Part shown: in pieces, positions 21,073 to 31,340 of the stretch
How the letters are laid out: the number at the start of each line of letters is the position of its first letter
Position numbering within the stretch: position 1 is the stretch's first letter
DNA from: Haplomitrium mnioides
Taxonomy: Eukaryota > Marchantiophyta > Haplomitriopsida > Calobryales
DNA: 35,802 nt
Reading direction: 5' to 3'
NCBI GenBank assembly: GCA_049999725.1
Contig: JBNGIS010037975.1
Coordinates: forward strand, 1 to 35,802
The notes under the pieces: model-generated
What the model was told of the DNA's origin: nothing
The model's input: only the letters and a program-made list of their open reading frames with translations
The model's database searches: none
Position numbers and translations under genes: made by a program

Positions 21073-21392
21073 AATAGTATCATTACCCTTCTTTCGCTTA
21101 CAAGTCACTTTTAATTTTAATCCTAATAGTGATCTTATCTTACTTCTCTAAAAGTAACTTTGAAGGCAAGTAATGTTATCTTACTTCAACCCTCAAAGTA
21201 ACCTTATACCACTTCACTTATAGTAACTTCAAAAGCAAGTAACCTTAAAATGATTGCAACCTTAAAAGTGACCCTCTACCACTTCCTTCACTCCTCTGTA
21301 TTTTCTTATAAATAGTACAACATCATAGTGACCTTCTACCACTTCTCTTTATTTTCTTATAAATATCTCAACATCGTGCTTGTACTATTGCA
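21073..21392 (-). repeat. 3' LTR of element C, second part
   Basis: The match resumes with atcattacccttctttcgc, aligned to the atccctctttcttcac that follows gaaggtgtc in intact LTRs, and ends TGTACTATTGCA at 21392. It then continues into taatcctcgcc, the same LTR/internal junction as in element B. It contains a tandem duplication of about 60 bp (21268-21327 and 21328-21375) that doubles the ttttcttataaata segment. The left boundary is uncertain by about 10 bases. Confidence 0.87.
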
Positions 21393-21419
21393 TAATCCTC
21401 GCCTTCTAATTGATAATGT

Positions 21420-21720
21420 TGTTAATGCCGCAACTTTGAAATAACTGAATAACCTCTTGAGCATTCTCAAGGTTTGAATAAGGTTCCTAGGTACCATCAT
21501 GAATGGATAGCCTTTCTACAAAACCTTGTATTGAACTTGTGAATGTCGCCCTCATTTGATAACTCTTTTTTGCCAAAATACGATCCACTTTATATTCCTT
21601 ATGATCAACAAGAACAATATCCAAAAGAGAAAGTTGAACATGATTTGGAAAAGAAGATGGACTAGAGACAAAAGGCTTAAGTTTAAAGACATAAAACCCA
21701 TGTTGAATCTTCATATGAAG
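21420..21720 (-). pseudogene. Integrase C-terminus with chromodomain, element C (broken)
   Basis: Across two frames the minus strand gives FYVFKLKPFVSSP, then EYKVDRILAKKSYQMR, then VQYKVL, a stop and KGYPF. These are the conserved pieces of a chromodomain (E-Y-x-V-x-x-I-L and Y-x-V-x-W-K-G-Y), though the Trp codon is now a stop. In chromoviruses this domain guides integration towards particular chromatin. It lies next to the 3' LTR as expected. Confidence 0.75.
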
Positions 21721-22920
21721 AGGAAGATCAAGTTTATTTGCAACTAGAGAACTAACTTAAGAAATAGAGAAAGAAACAATCCAAGCATCACATAACTTAC
21801 GAACTTGATTACCTAAAGACAATAGAAGATTGTGAGTAGACAACATAACTTAGTCACCTCAAACATAAGAGAAATCATGATGATGTCTATTGGGATATTA
21901 TTTTTGCCAATTTGGATCAACAATAAGAAGGTTGTGAGCATCTTGCAAAGAAGAAGATAAACAAAACAAAAATGAAGAAATACTTGCAACATTGGAAGAA
22001 GAATGAGAAAGCAAACCATCAAGAATAAGAGGATGTTGACCAGGATTACAAAAGAAATGAGAAAACCCAGCAATTGCTTTTTTAGAGTTGTTGTAAGCAA
22101 ACTCCATAGCCGGTAAGAAACTATCCCAATCGGTGTAATGAACATTGATGAGTATGCAAATCATATCCTTCGTAGTGTAATGAGTGCACTCTGTTTGCGC
22201 ATCTATTTGAGGATGATAAGATATAGAGAAATTGGTTCCCAAATCTTGAACAACTCTCACCAAAACTTTCCAACATAACGCAAATCTAGATCTATCAGAT
22301 ATTAACACCTTAGGCATTTCATGATGACATAAAAAAATACCAAAGTAACTTTTTTGCCAATTGTGGAGCATCCATTGTGTCCATTGTCAATACTAAATGA
22401 ATTTATTTGCTCAGCTTGTCCACAAACACCACAATGGCAGTAAGCCCACAAGACATAGTTGGAAGTGAAGTGACAAGATCCAAACTTACATGTTTCCAAC
22501 AAGCAGTAGGAATTGGTAGTGGCTGAAAAAGTCCCACTGGTTTTTGATTTGAAGCCTTGTTTTGCTGACAACTTTCATACAAGCAAACAAAAGCACGAAC
22601 ATCTCAAACCAAGTTGAGCCTTTACCAAGTGCATTGAAGCAAATTTGTAGTTTTATTTACTCTAAGATGCCTTGAGATGGGAATGTCATGCGCTTTGTGT
22701 AAACAAACCATTCAAAGCATACCATCTTGTAGAACATATATTTGATGTCCTTGATAGGGATTACCATCTCGAATAGAAAAAGAGTGATACTCACTATCTT
22801 TGATCGCCAATCGTGCCCAAACAAGACTAAAAAAAAACATCTTCTAGTAGTTTCTGATGCTAACTCCTACTAGTTGCACCATCAAGATGCAATATGCTAA
22901 TGTTAACCACCTCTATTTTA
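21721..22920 (-). pseudogene. Integrase of element C (broken)
   Basis: The zinc-binding tail reads CQQNKASNQKPVGLFQPLPI. The core starts with the SLDLVTSLPT segment and continues in a 157-codon open stretch (22371-21898). That stretch contains LISDRSRFALCW (catalytic Asp), a YHPQIDAQTE motif (YHPQTDGQTE in active copies; Glu kept, Gly to Ala) and AMEFAYNNSKKAIAGFSHFF. Stops and frameshifts separate the pieces upstream of 22371. It is non-functional, but the core is the best preserved part of C. Confidence 0.87.
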
Positions 22921-23400
22921 TTCACTCAATAATCTGACCTTTGTGATAATGCATCAAGAATGTATGGAATCTTCTAGGCTTGTACTCTATCTTGATACCA
23001 AAGAGTTGCAATTGATTTTCCCATTGGTGATGGCGACTTGTCATATTTTCCAAATGGATTATTTGCAACAATGGCTTGTGAATATGCACATAAGTACATG
23101 TCTTCCTAAAAGATAGTGTCTCCACATCTTATTAGCATAAACCATTGCCAATTGTTCTCGATCTCTTGCAAAATAATTTCTCTCCGTCGCATTTAATCAG
23201 CGGGATATGAAAGCAATTAGATGAAGTCCGTCCTCAAACTCTTGTTGTAAAGCTGCTCTACTGGCTTAGAAGCATCAAAATCAACTATACAATGTGTCTT
23301 TGGATCATATAGGTATAGAAAAAGACAAGAAAAGATTGCATCCTTGAGTTGTTAAAATGTCGCTTGCTCTTTGGTGGTCTATTGAAAATTAACCTCCTTG
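22921..23400 (-). pseudogene. RNase H of element C (broken)
   Basis: The minus strand from 23125 reads HKPLLQIIHLENMTSRHHQW and NQLQLFGIKIEYKPRRFHTF, matching element B's intact version (DHKPLLQAIHLENMTSRYHR). The upstream half near 23160-23330 carries the FDAS and RNYS-like segments in other frames. The aspartate of the TDHK motif is lost to a change that also shifts the frame. Confidence 0.82.
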
Positions 23401-24126
23401 CTTAGCATATCTATAATTAGTGCAGCAATCTGCATATAATAATGGATGAATCGTCAATAGAAGCTTGCCAATTCATTGAAGGCTCTAATGTTCTTTGCCT
23501 CCTTTGGTGTTGGCCACTATGTGATAGCTTTAATTTTTTTCTTCTTCCATCTTAATACCATTTGTAGAAACCTTGTGCTCTATGTAAGTAACCTCTTGCT
23601 TCCAAATTCACACTTTGATCTCTTGCAATAAAACTTTCGATTGCACAACCTTTGTAATACTTCTTTCAGATTGCGATGTTGAGCTTCAATTTTACTAAAT
23701 ATAAGAATGTCATCCAAGAATACCAAGACTGACTTATCCAATAACCCATCAAAAATCTGGTGCACTTGATTCATGCATATAGCCAGAGCATTAGTGAGAC
23801 TAAATGTAAGGACTTTTTACTCAAAATGCCCCTACCTCGTGTGAAAAGCTATCTTTGACACATCCCTTAACTTGATAGAAATTTTCCAATAGCCACTTTA
23901 AAGATCTAGTTTGGAAAAAAATCATGCACCACTTAATTGATCCAACAAATCATCAATATGTGGTAAAGGATAAGCATTCTTTACTGATTGATTGTTCAAA
24001 CCATCTTTCTTTTGTACAAAGAATACTAGTGCTCTTCAAGGTGAAGTACTATGCTGAATGAAATCTTTCTCAAGAAGATCCGTCAAGGTCTTGTGAAGCT
24101 TTTCCAACTCTTGTGGTGATAACTGG

Positions 24127-24127
<1 letters not shown>
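23401..24127 (-). pseudogene. Reverse transcriptase of element C (broken, active-site box intact)
   Basis: FFSKLDL, a TAA stop (23898-23900) and SGYWKI mark the first active-site region. [14 protein letters not shown] and VLVFLDDILIFSK (about 23700-23774) preserve the catalytic aspartate pair. The stop lies at the codon that is TGA in elements A and B. The RT N-terminus is cut: the roughly 110 bp present here in A and B are replaced by a TA microsatellite. Confidence 0.88.

Positions 24128-24168
<41 letters not shown>
24128..24168. repeat. TA dinucleotide microsatellite inside element C
   Basis: About 20 TA units lie between the RT start (ataactggttat) and attgaggtcagta. In element A those two anchors are about 110 bp apart with unique coding-derived sequence (1541-1650), so the array replaced that sequence. 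Confidence 0.92.
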
Positions 24169-24170
<2 letters not shown>

Positions 24171-24375
24171 AGGTCAGTACATATTTCCCTTCCTCCTTAT
24201 TCAAGTTCTTGATAGGCTTGATCCATGAAGCAAAGATAGGCAACTCCTTCTCTATCAAAGCATTATGTTGAACTCATTTGGGCCTCTTTACCAATAGTAC
24301 CGAGCGCTCCAAAAGAATTTTCTTTCCTTGTAAAGTAACTTGAATTTGTTGTTTTGCTCAATCATGGATAGATCT

Positions 24376-24720
24376 TCAACCAAGCAAGCCTAAAATAATG
24401 TCATATTGTACAAGTGCAATAACAAAATCCATAGATTTCTTATAATCTTTGCTAGTCTTTAAAAGAAATGGCTTGTGCAAGTGGAACATCTCATGTTTGA
24501 GGCCATCAGTCATAATCACAAAATTTTCATTGATATGCAAAGTTTTAGTTTTGATTTTCTTCACAAAACATAATGACATGAAATTTTCAGAACTTCCACA
24601 GTTTACCAATATTCTACAACAATGCTCATCAACCATACTATCTAAATAAAACAAGGTACTTCGAGTTCTTGTTGAGCTCTTAATTCCATTGGAACTAGTC
24701 AAACTCTCAATAAACCGCAC
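24376..24720 (-). pseudogene. Aspartic protease of element C, catalytic Asp changed to Asn
   Basis: A 114-codon open stretch aligns with the element A protease. The active site reads ILVNCGSSENFMSL where LVDSGSxxNFM is expected, so the catalytic Asp is Asn and the enzyme would be dead. The C-terminal DIILGLLG matches the second conserved motif. Although long and open, it is a remnant: gag upstream is missing altogether. Confidence 0.88.
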
Positions 24721-24766
24721 GATTGTTTTTATTGAGGTCTGTCATTTCCCTAGTTTTAATCTTCTA

Positions 24767-26296
24767 TTGAAATAACAAGCTCAGATAGGCAATCTGGCTG
24801 ATCTGGAAGCTCTCTTAGTCTCAATTAGGGTAAGTTCTTTTCATGTTATAGGCTAGGTTACATGAAGGTTGATTTGAATGTGCGTATAGGCACTCCTCCT
24901 CCTTTGTTAATATTATTGAGGCCATTTGTGCCATCTGATATATACAACATTTTTACATATTTCCTTATGTGTGATCATCATGATTTGAGTGCAGTGTTTT
25001 TGACATGGTATCATGCAGGCTCAAGAATAGGTATAACATTGCAGAGCATGAAAATTGAGAAGAAGAAAGAAAGAAAAGGAACCTCCATCAAAGAGGTTGC
25101 AGATTGCAAAATCGACAACAATTGTTTGTTGAATCAACTTGGAAAAAGATTGTTGGTGTTTGTTGGAGAAGAATTGCTAGCCTTAGAATCAAAGAAACAA
25201 AACCAAATGTATCCTTGATTCAAAATTTGCTGAAGAAAAAATCGCTGAAGGATTTTTAGGGTTTTATAATTCAAAGAAGACATTAAGCTTGTTGTGGAAG
25301 AAAACAAATCGAGGTACAAATCAAGGGGCTGTTCGAGGTAGAAATCAAGGACATTCGTGATGTTTCTTGATCAAAGATGAATTGCAAAAGGAAGATGAGT
25401 CGAATCTAGGTTGATATTGACGAATCAAAGAAGAGCTCAAAGAGGTCTACTATTCAATTAGAACTTGTTGTTGAAGAATTCTTGCAGCAAATTGCAAGTC
25501 TCTGTTTGTGGTTGAAAATGAATCAAAGGAGGCAAGGAAAAGCGTTGAAGAAGACATCGTGAGGTTGTTGTTGAAGAAACATTGAAGCAAAAATTAAAGA
25601 GATATTCTCTATTTGTTGAAGAAGAAACAAAAGAAGGAGGATGAAGAAATCAAACAAAAATTAGAGTTCAAGTAAAAGGGAAATTTTTCTTCAAAGGAAT
25701 TGACCTGATTCAAAGTTATTGTCAATTCATCTAGGAAAAACATATTGCAGGAAGACAAGAAACAACATACCTGGTTCAAGTGTGTGTGTGGACTGTTGTA
25801 GGTCCTTTCAAAGGAGAGACCAAAACAATTGCAGGAAGACATAGAAGAGTATGCTTGTGTTGAAGAAAACTCACAAGAGCCTTGAGGTCACGAATCTGAT
25901 TTTGTGATCCTAATGTGAATTTGATCCCTGAGCTAACATTGGGAAATTGAAGTAGAGTGAGAGAAGAGCATGGGCAATTCTTCCATGTAAATCACAACTC
26001 CAAAATTCAAAATTCTTATTGTGAGTATTGTGGCTATGAAGCTGGTCACATAAGGTGACATACAAATTGCACAAAAATTCAAGGTAGTTGATGAAGAGAA
26101 GAGTTTGAAGAAGGCAAGATCAGAGCCTGTAGAGATAAGATTTTTTTAAGGAGGTCACAAGAAGTGACACAATTTTCTCAAAATTCAAAGGTATTTCTTG
26201 TTGTACTCCTTCTGGTTTTTTGTTCTATCAGCATAGAGTAATCTTTGAGTAGCTATTAGTAAAGGCAAAAACACACCTATAAGCACAAGCTTGAAT
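24767..26296 (+). other. Junction and 5' region of copia element D; possible primer site, no clear LTR
   Basis: The stretch has no chromovirus similarity. A possible tRNA-Met primer site, TGGTATCA, lies at 25006-25013 after tttttgaca, matching 8 of 12 bases before diverging. If real, an LTR would end near 25004, but no second copy was found downstream of D, so it is unproven. From 25020 to 25700 the plus strand is strongly purine-rich (gaagaaga-type) with several direct gaagaa/ttgttgaagaa phrases, resembling a long untranslated leader. Confidence 0.45.
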
Positions 26297-27200
26297 ATGG
26301 CAAATGGGATCTCTCATATAGTTAGTGAGAAACTGATTGAAAACAATTATCATGTTTGGTTAGTCAGAATGACCAATTTTATCAAGAGAAGATGTTTTTG
26401 GGATTTCATCACAGGAGATGAAGTTGAACGAGTATTAGGACCAACCCCATCTAGTGAAGAGATGCAAGCCTTCAAGACCCACATAGAAAAGATCCACAAG
26501 CTAATGTACTAGCTCACCATCAATGTCGATGACAAAATGATGGGCTATGTATCAACAACAAAGACATTCAAGAAAGCTTAGGATATCCTTAAAAAAAAGA
26601 TATGCCATTACATCAGATGCAAAGAAGCTGACACTACATAGAGAACTCTTCAATCCAAAAGCAGAAAATGAACATAAATACCTTTGCCTTGAAGATAAAA
26701 TCACTAGTTGAATAGCTAGAAAATGTAGAAGAGGAAGTGAAGAAGAATGCCATGGTGGCAATTTTCCTGAACGTGTTGTGCAAAGAGTACAAGCAATTCA
26801 AGTCATCGATGAGGACGAGGGAAAGAACCACATCCTTTTCACATCTTATTGCCATGTTAGTTGCAAAAGAATTTGACATTGGAGGAGGTGCTTCAAGTAG
26901 TCAAGAGAAAGCATTCTACTCTAACAGAGGTAGAGGATGAGGTAAGAGCTATGGCAAGGGTAACTCTGGCAGAGGTTGCTCAAGCAATAACACACAAAAC
27001 CATCAACGCCAATCAAGCCAATTTGGTGGTAGAGGTTAGTTTAGAGGCATAGGGAGGAATCGAAGACATGGAAGCCAACAACAACAACCAAGTCACATGG
27101 AAAAGAGCTACTACAAAAAGCAGAATGATATAAGAAGCAACAAAGTACAAGGAAATTGTGCAAGTTCTAGCAAGACAAATAGTGAGATATTTTTTTTTCA
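26297..27200 (+). pseudogene. gag of copia element D (broken)
   Basis: The start is the ATG at 26297, giving MANGISHIVSEKLIENNYHV and WLVRMTNFIKRRCFWDFITG, the N-terminal copia gag signature (NYxxWxxRMxxFI...LWDF/I). After a TAG near 26510 the frame shifts repeatedly. NVLCKEYKQFKSSMRTRE and HLIAMLVAKEFDIGGGASSS follow, then an Arg/Gly-rich tail (NRGRG, stop, GKSYGKGNSGRG, FGGRG) as in many copia nucleocapsids. A zinc knuckle could not be identified. Confidence 0.87.
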
Positions 27201-27249
27201 TGCAACATGGTTATTTCTTTGTGGCATATGGGAAACAAAGTAGTGATAG

Positions 27250-27485
27250 AGATAAGTGGTTGTTGATTTTGCATGTTCCAATCACATGAAAAGCCATGGA
27301 AAGTGGTTCAATGAAAGCAAGAACCTAACCACACCTTGATATATTGAGACAGATAGCTCAACTATGCATCCAATCCATCAGATTGGCAGTATATCTATAG
27401 TGTTGGAGAATGGAAAGACAAAGTGCCTATATCATGTTATGCGTGTCCCAATGATTAAAAAAATTGTATCTCAGTTGGATAGTGT
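27250..27485 (+). pseudogene. Aspartic protease of copia element D
   Basis: The frame starting near 27250 reads VVDFACSNHMKSHGKWFNES, matching the WVVDSACSNHMTG... active-site region of plant copia proteases. The catalytic Asp is kept but Ser is Phe. After a TGA it continues ENGKTKCLYHVMRVPMIKK, the second conserved part. A TAG near 27487 ends it. The equivalent Trp before VVD is lost to an upstream frameshift. Confidence 0.88.
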
Positions 27486-27639
27486 GTAGAGCAAAACATG
27501 CAAGTTTGGTTTAATCCCATTGGTGTTTTTATTAAGAATTGGGGAAATAACTGTAACATGCTCACAAAAGGAAGCAAAAGTAGCATAGTGTTCACACTAG
27601 ATGTAAGCATGCTTGAAATAACATAAGCAATATTTGTAT

Positions 27640-28500
27640 ATAATATAGGGGTAGTGTGAGACATTGAAATAGGGCACAAGAGGATTGGTCATGTCAATAT
27701 ATATGTTAAAGAGTATGAAGAATTAAGGAGTAGTGAGTGGGTTGCCTAAGTTCAAAGTAGAAGGGATGCAAAAGGTATGTGAAGACTACCAGTTTGGTAA
27801 GCATGCAAGGCAAGCGTTTTCTCAATATGCATATGTGGTAGTAAGCCACTCGAAGTGATACATTCAGATATATGGGGTCCAACAAAAACAAGATCCATTG
27901 GAGGATGCACATACTATGTCACCTTCATTGATTACTACTTAAGGAAGATCTGGATCTATTTCATGAAGTAGAGAGTGAAGTGTTTGATCACTTCAAAAAT
28001 TTAAAAGCCATGATGGAAAAAGGAAAAAAGGCAGAAAATTAAGTGTCTAAGGTCTAATGGAGGAGGAGAATATTTCTCCACAAAATTTTGCACCTATTTG
28101 TAGAGAGAAGGAATCAAAAGACACCAATTTTGCAAATATACACCCCAGTAGAATGGGGTTGCTGAAAGAAAAAACCAACACATAGCAGAGGTGGCACAAG
28201 CATTAATGAATGCGAAGAATATGCCACATTACTATTGGGTATAACCAATGTCCACTATAGTCTACATTATGAACCTCACTTCTAGAGCAACATTTCACAA
28301 AATGACTGTAGAAGAAAAATTCACAGAGAAACATTCAAACATCTCACATTTGAAAATGTTTGGTTGTATTGCATATGTACATATGCCAATTGAGACACAC
28401 AGCAAATTAGACCCAAAAGTGGAGAAGTAAGTATTTATTAGGTACTCAAATAAGCAAAAATGATACATGTGATTTTGTCCTTCTACACGTATGCTGAGGG
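27640..28500 (+). pseudogene. Integrase of copia element D (broken, second catalytic Asp changed to Asn)
   Basis: The pre-integrase zinc region reads GHKRIGHVN and, in a shifted frame, GLPKFKVEGMQKVCEDYQFG, where the usual C-E-D-C has become C-E-D-Y. The core follows: PLEVIHSDIWGPT (first Asp), YYVTFIDYYLRK, LRSNGGGEYFSTKF (expected SDGGGEYF, so Asp is Asn), KYTPQ, stop and NGVAERKNQHIAE (Glu kept). The tail includes HLKMFGCIAYVHMPIETHSK. Several stops and one changed catalytic residue make it inactive. Confidence 0.92.
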
Positions 28501-28989
28501 TGAGTAGAGACCTTGTATTTGATGAGCTAAGTACCTAGTATGGTCAAAAAACTATTGATGACATAATTGATGCAAATGGTAAGCAGGTTGTGTCTAAACC
28601 AAGTCAGCCAATTCAAACATTGAGTGGTCCACAAGGTGAAGGCATCAATAGCAGCAACACTAGTACATTGCAAGGAAGGTTGCACAGAAATTGGAGCAGT
28701 ATACTTCAGCTAACTCTGAGCTTGGAAGCATTGCAGACTTGACAACTTCAATATCTATAGGAGAAGGAGGCAATGTTGAATCTGGAAGTGTGGATGAAGA
28801 GCTGAGATTACTCTCAACTTCAACATCAAGCCAAAAACAAGTGGAGAAGCAGGTGCAAAGCATACCTTTACGCAGAAGTGACAAGGTGAAGTTCCTCGTT
28901 GACAGATTAATATGAAAGGGACCATTTGCATCCCATCATGCACACATGGTGCGGGCTATCATAGAAAAGAAGCATGTCTTATTTGAGGA

Positions 28990-29628
28990 TTTTGTAGGTG
29001 ATAAGAGATAGGAATCTGCTATGATAGAAGAGATGAAAGCTCTTCACAAAAATCAGACTTGGGAGCTGGCCACCTTACCTAAAGGGAAGAAAGCCATTAG
29101 ATGCAAATGGGTCTACAAACTAAAGAGGAATGAAGATGGCTCCATAAGCAAGTTCAATATGAGGTTAGTGGCCAAATGATATGCTCAAACTCATGGGAGA
29201 GACTATGAGGAGACTTTCAGTCCTATGGCAAGAATGACAATTGTTTGGGTAGTCATTGCATCGACTGCATCGAAAAAGTTGACTTTACAACAAATGAATG
29301 TGAAAAATGCATTTCTGCAAAAGGAACTTGAAGAGAAAGTGTACACAATGCAACCACCAGGATTTGTTGATCTAGAGCATTTAAAGAAGGCATGTAAGCT
29401 GAAGAAGGCCCTATATAGGTTGAAGCAAACACCTCGAGCATGGTCAAACAAGATAGAAGAATATCTTGTTTCAATGGGCTTCAAAGTGTTAGATGTTGAT
29501 TATTCTCTACTTGTCAAGAAATTAGAGAAAGGTGTTATGCTCATTCTCATTTATGTAGATGATCTCACTATGACATGAGCAAGATATTGCTAAAGTTTAA
29601 CAATTGCTGCAACAGAAGCTTGATTGCA
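28990..29628 (+). pseudogene. Reverse transcriptase of copia element D, truncated after YVDD
   Basis: MKALHKNQTWELATLPKGKK and RCKWVYKLKRNEDGSI open the domain, then LVAK, a TGA and YAQTHGRDYEETFSPMARM. The first catalytic motif reads QMNVKNAFLQKEL where QMDVKNAFLHG is usual, so Asp is Asn. KALYRLKQTPRAWSNKIEEY and LILIYVDDLTMT follow, with the YVDD box intact, then a stop. A shifted DIAKV...QLLQQKLDC can be read to about 29628, where copia similarity ends. Confidence 0.93.
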
Positions 29629-30086
29629 TATTAATTTGTTGTAACATTTTCTTTGTATATGTGGTTTGATGTATTGATATGTCTTTAAGAAGATAATCTA
29701 ACAAGCACAACGAGCATCTTATCCTTGAATCTTTTATACCAAATTGTTCTTCTTTGTTTTAAGTCATGTATCTCTAGAACATAGCATCTATATTGCAAAG
29801 GTCTTTCTTTATTTTTTTTGTTTTTGGACTTTCTTGAATACATTTATTTCAATGTTCTTTAATTTTGTATAGCACATTTTCTGGTTTTGGCCTTTTCTAG
29901 TGCTCAATAGGAGCTCCACCAGGAAATTGATCAATTGTAGGCTGATTTGGTGTGTGTAGCACACATGTTACATGTTGGACAGTACGTCTTACCTTACTTT
30001 GATGCCCCATATACTACTTTGTAGGATCTCCATTGGAGTATCTATCAACTATTGGCTGATTCACTCCATCAGTTATAAGCTGATTT
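29629..30086. other. Non-coding spacer, T-rich
   Basis: No coding or element similarity is seen. The plus strand has T-rich runs (29805-29880). Three short related phrases occur: ttgtaggctgatttgg (29936), ctattggctgattcac (30048) and gttataagctgatttt (30072). It might be the decayed 3' end of D, but no LTR pairing supports that. Confidence 0.45.
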
Positions 30087-30357
30087 TTTAAAAGAACTCA
30101 AGGACCAAATCCAAATGAGTAAGAACTTATAGTGAACTCTAATAGAGTTCTTCAACCAAACGCCAATAAGGCAAACAAAAAACCAAGTGACTCGAGAGGA
30201 ACTCTAGAATGAGGAGTGAGGCTATGAAGCCCTTCTATTTATACAAGATAAGAAGGTGTCATACCTCTTCATTCACTTACAAGTCACTTCTAATTTCAAC
30301 CTTTAAAGTGATTACTCATAAGTCACTTCTAATTTCAACCCTAAAAATGACCATTGG
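30087..30357 (-). repeat. Truncated chromovirus LTR fragment
   Basis: It starts tttaaaagaactcaagg (the terminal TG mutated to TT) and follows the B-type LTR through ctatttatacaag to caaccctaaaaatgacca, then stops about 110-190 bp short of the LTR end. The orientation is that of the minus-strand elements. Confidence 0.87.
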
Positions 30358-30880
30358 AGGTTGCAAATGTTAGTATATTACATCTTGATAAAGCAACTAG
30401 TGATAACTTTTGACAAAAGTTACAAAAAATGCCTTCTTTAATCTTCTTAGAGCATGTTTGATGGTCAAAGATAGTGAGTATCATATTTTTTCCATTTGAG
30501 ATGGTGTTCTCTGTTAAGACCATCAAATATATAAGATGATGCGATTCGAATGACTTGTTTACAAGAAGCACGTGACATTCCAATCTCTTAGCATCTTGGG
30601 GTAGACAAGACTATGGAGTTGCTTTAACATACTTGATGGTGGCCAAACTTAGCTCAAGATGTTTGTGGCTTTATTCATTCTTGTGAAAGTTGTCAACGAA
30701 ATAAGGCTTCAAATCAAAAACCAGCTAGCCTTCTTCAACCACCACCAATTCCTACTGCTTGTTGGAAACATGTAAGTTTAGATCTTGTCACTTTGCTTCT
30801 AACCACGACTTGTGGGTTTACTGCCATTGTGGTGTTTGTGGACAAGATAAGCAAACATATTCATCTAGCACCAATGGTGG
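30358..30880 (+). pseudogene. Fragment F: chromovirus RNase H-integrase junction in plus orientation
   Basis: Unlike its chromovirus neighbours this piece reads on the plus strand. Mixed frames give ILHLDKAT, KLQKMPSLI, the EYHxF region, WPNLAQDV-like sequence, SCESCQRNKASNQKPASLLQ and CGFTAIVVFVDKISKHIHLA. These correspond to the integrase zinc-binding domain and the start of the core, as in element B at 32870-32350. It ends at 30880, where the element B LTR begins, and starts at the edge of an LTR fragment of opposite orientation, so the left junction is a rearrangement. Confidence 0.87.
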
Positions 30881-31340
30881 TGTAAAATAATCTCAAAGAC
30901 CAAATCCAAATGAGTAAGAACTCATGGTGAACTCTAATAGAGTTCTTCAACCAAAAGCAACTCAAGGTCCAAGCTAAGATTAAGAGTGCAAGCAAAAGCC
31001 AAGCAACCAAAGAACCCAAGTGATTCGAGAGGAGCTCCAGAATGAGGAGTGGGGCTAAGAAGCATTTCTATTTATACAAGAGAAGAGGGTGTCTTCTCTT
31101 TTTCTTCACTTACAAGTCACTTCTAATTTCAGCCCTAAATGTGACTCTCTACCAAAAGTGACTTCGAAATCAAGTAATTTAAAAGTGACTTCGAAATCAA
31201 GTAATTTAAAAGTGACTCTCTACCAAAAGTGACTTCAGAGATAAGTAATCCAATCTTAACCTTAAAGTGACTCACTACCACTTCCTTCACTCCTCTCTAT
31301 TTTCTTATAAATAGTACAACCTTATGCTTGTACTATTACA
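30881..31340 (-). repeat. 3' LTR of element B (460 bp)
   Basis: The ends are TGTAAAATAATCTC and TACTATTACA. A minus-strand TATA motif lies at 31069-31076. Two perfect 27-bp direct repeats (31154-31180, 31181-31207) sit in the U3 part. Next to it, inside the element, the minus strand reads AGAAGGCGAGGATTA, the purine-rich primer region, which overlaps the end of the polyprotein frame. Confidence 0.93.
31069..31076 (-). promoter_or_regulatory. TATA box of the chromovirus LTR promoter
   Basis: The minus strand reads TGTATAAATAG, a canonical plant TATA box, about 265 bp into the LTR. The motif is conserved at the same place in the LTR copies at 9838, 30237 and 35678 and, with one change, in the solo LTR near 3345. 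Transcription would start some 30 bp further left on the plus-strand map. Confidence 0.7.

Larger units (their letters stand above)
21393..24766 (-). mobile_element. Element C internal region: chromovirus lacking gag
   Basis: Chromodomain, integrase, RNase H, RT and protease follow in the order expected for a minus-strand Ty3/gypsy element. Similarity to elements A and B is continuous up to about 24766 (ccctagttttaatcttc, matching element A near 2240) and then stops. Gag, primer site and 5' LTR are missing, and the next recognisable sequence is copia-related. The LTR subfamily is that of element A. Confidence 0.9.
26297..29628 (+). mobile_element. Element D: degraded, 3'-truncated Ty1/copia retrotransposon
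   Basis: Plus-strand domains come in the copia order gag, protease, integrase, RT. RNase H and the 3' LTR are absent: homology fades about 50 bp after the RT active site. All domains contain stops or frameshifts. It lies in the opposite orientation to element C and directly abuts the point where C loses its gag. Confidence 0.92.

Noticed and set aside
24844-25004. A short 5' LTR for copia element D (tgttatagg... to ...ttgaca)
   Set aside because: No second copy downstream of D and only eight matching bases of the primer site; kept only as a possibility in the leader entry.
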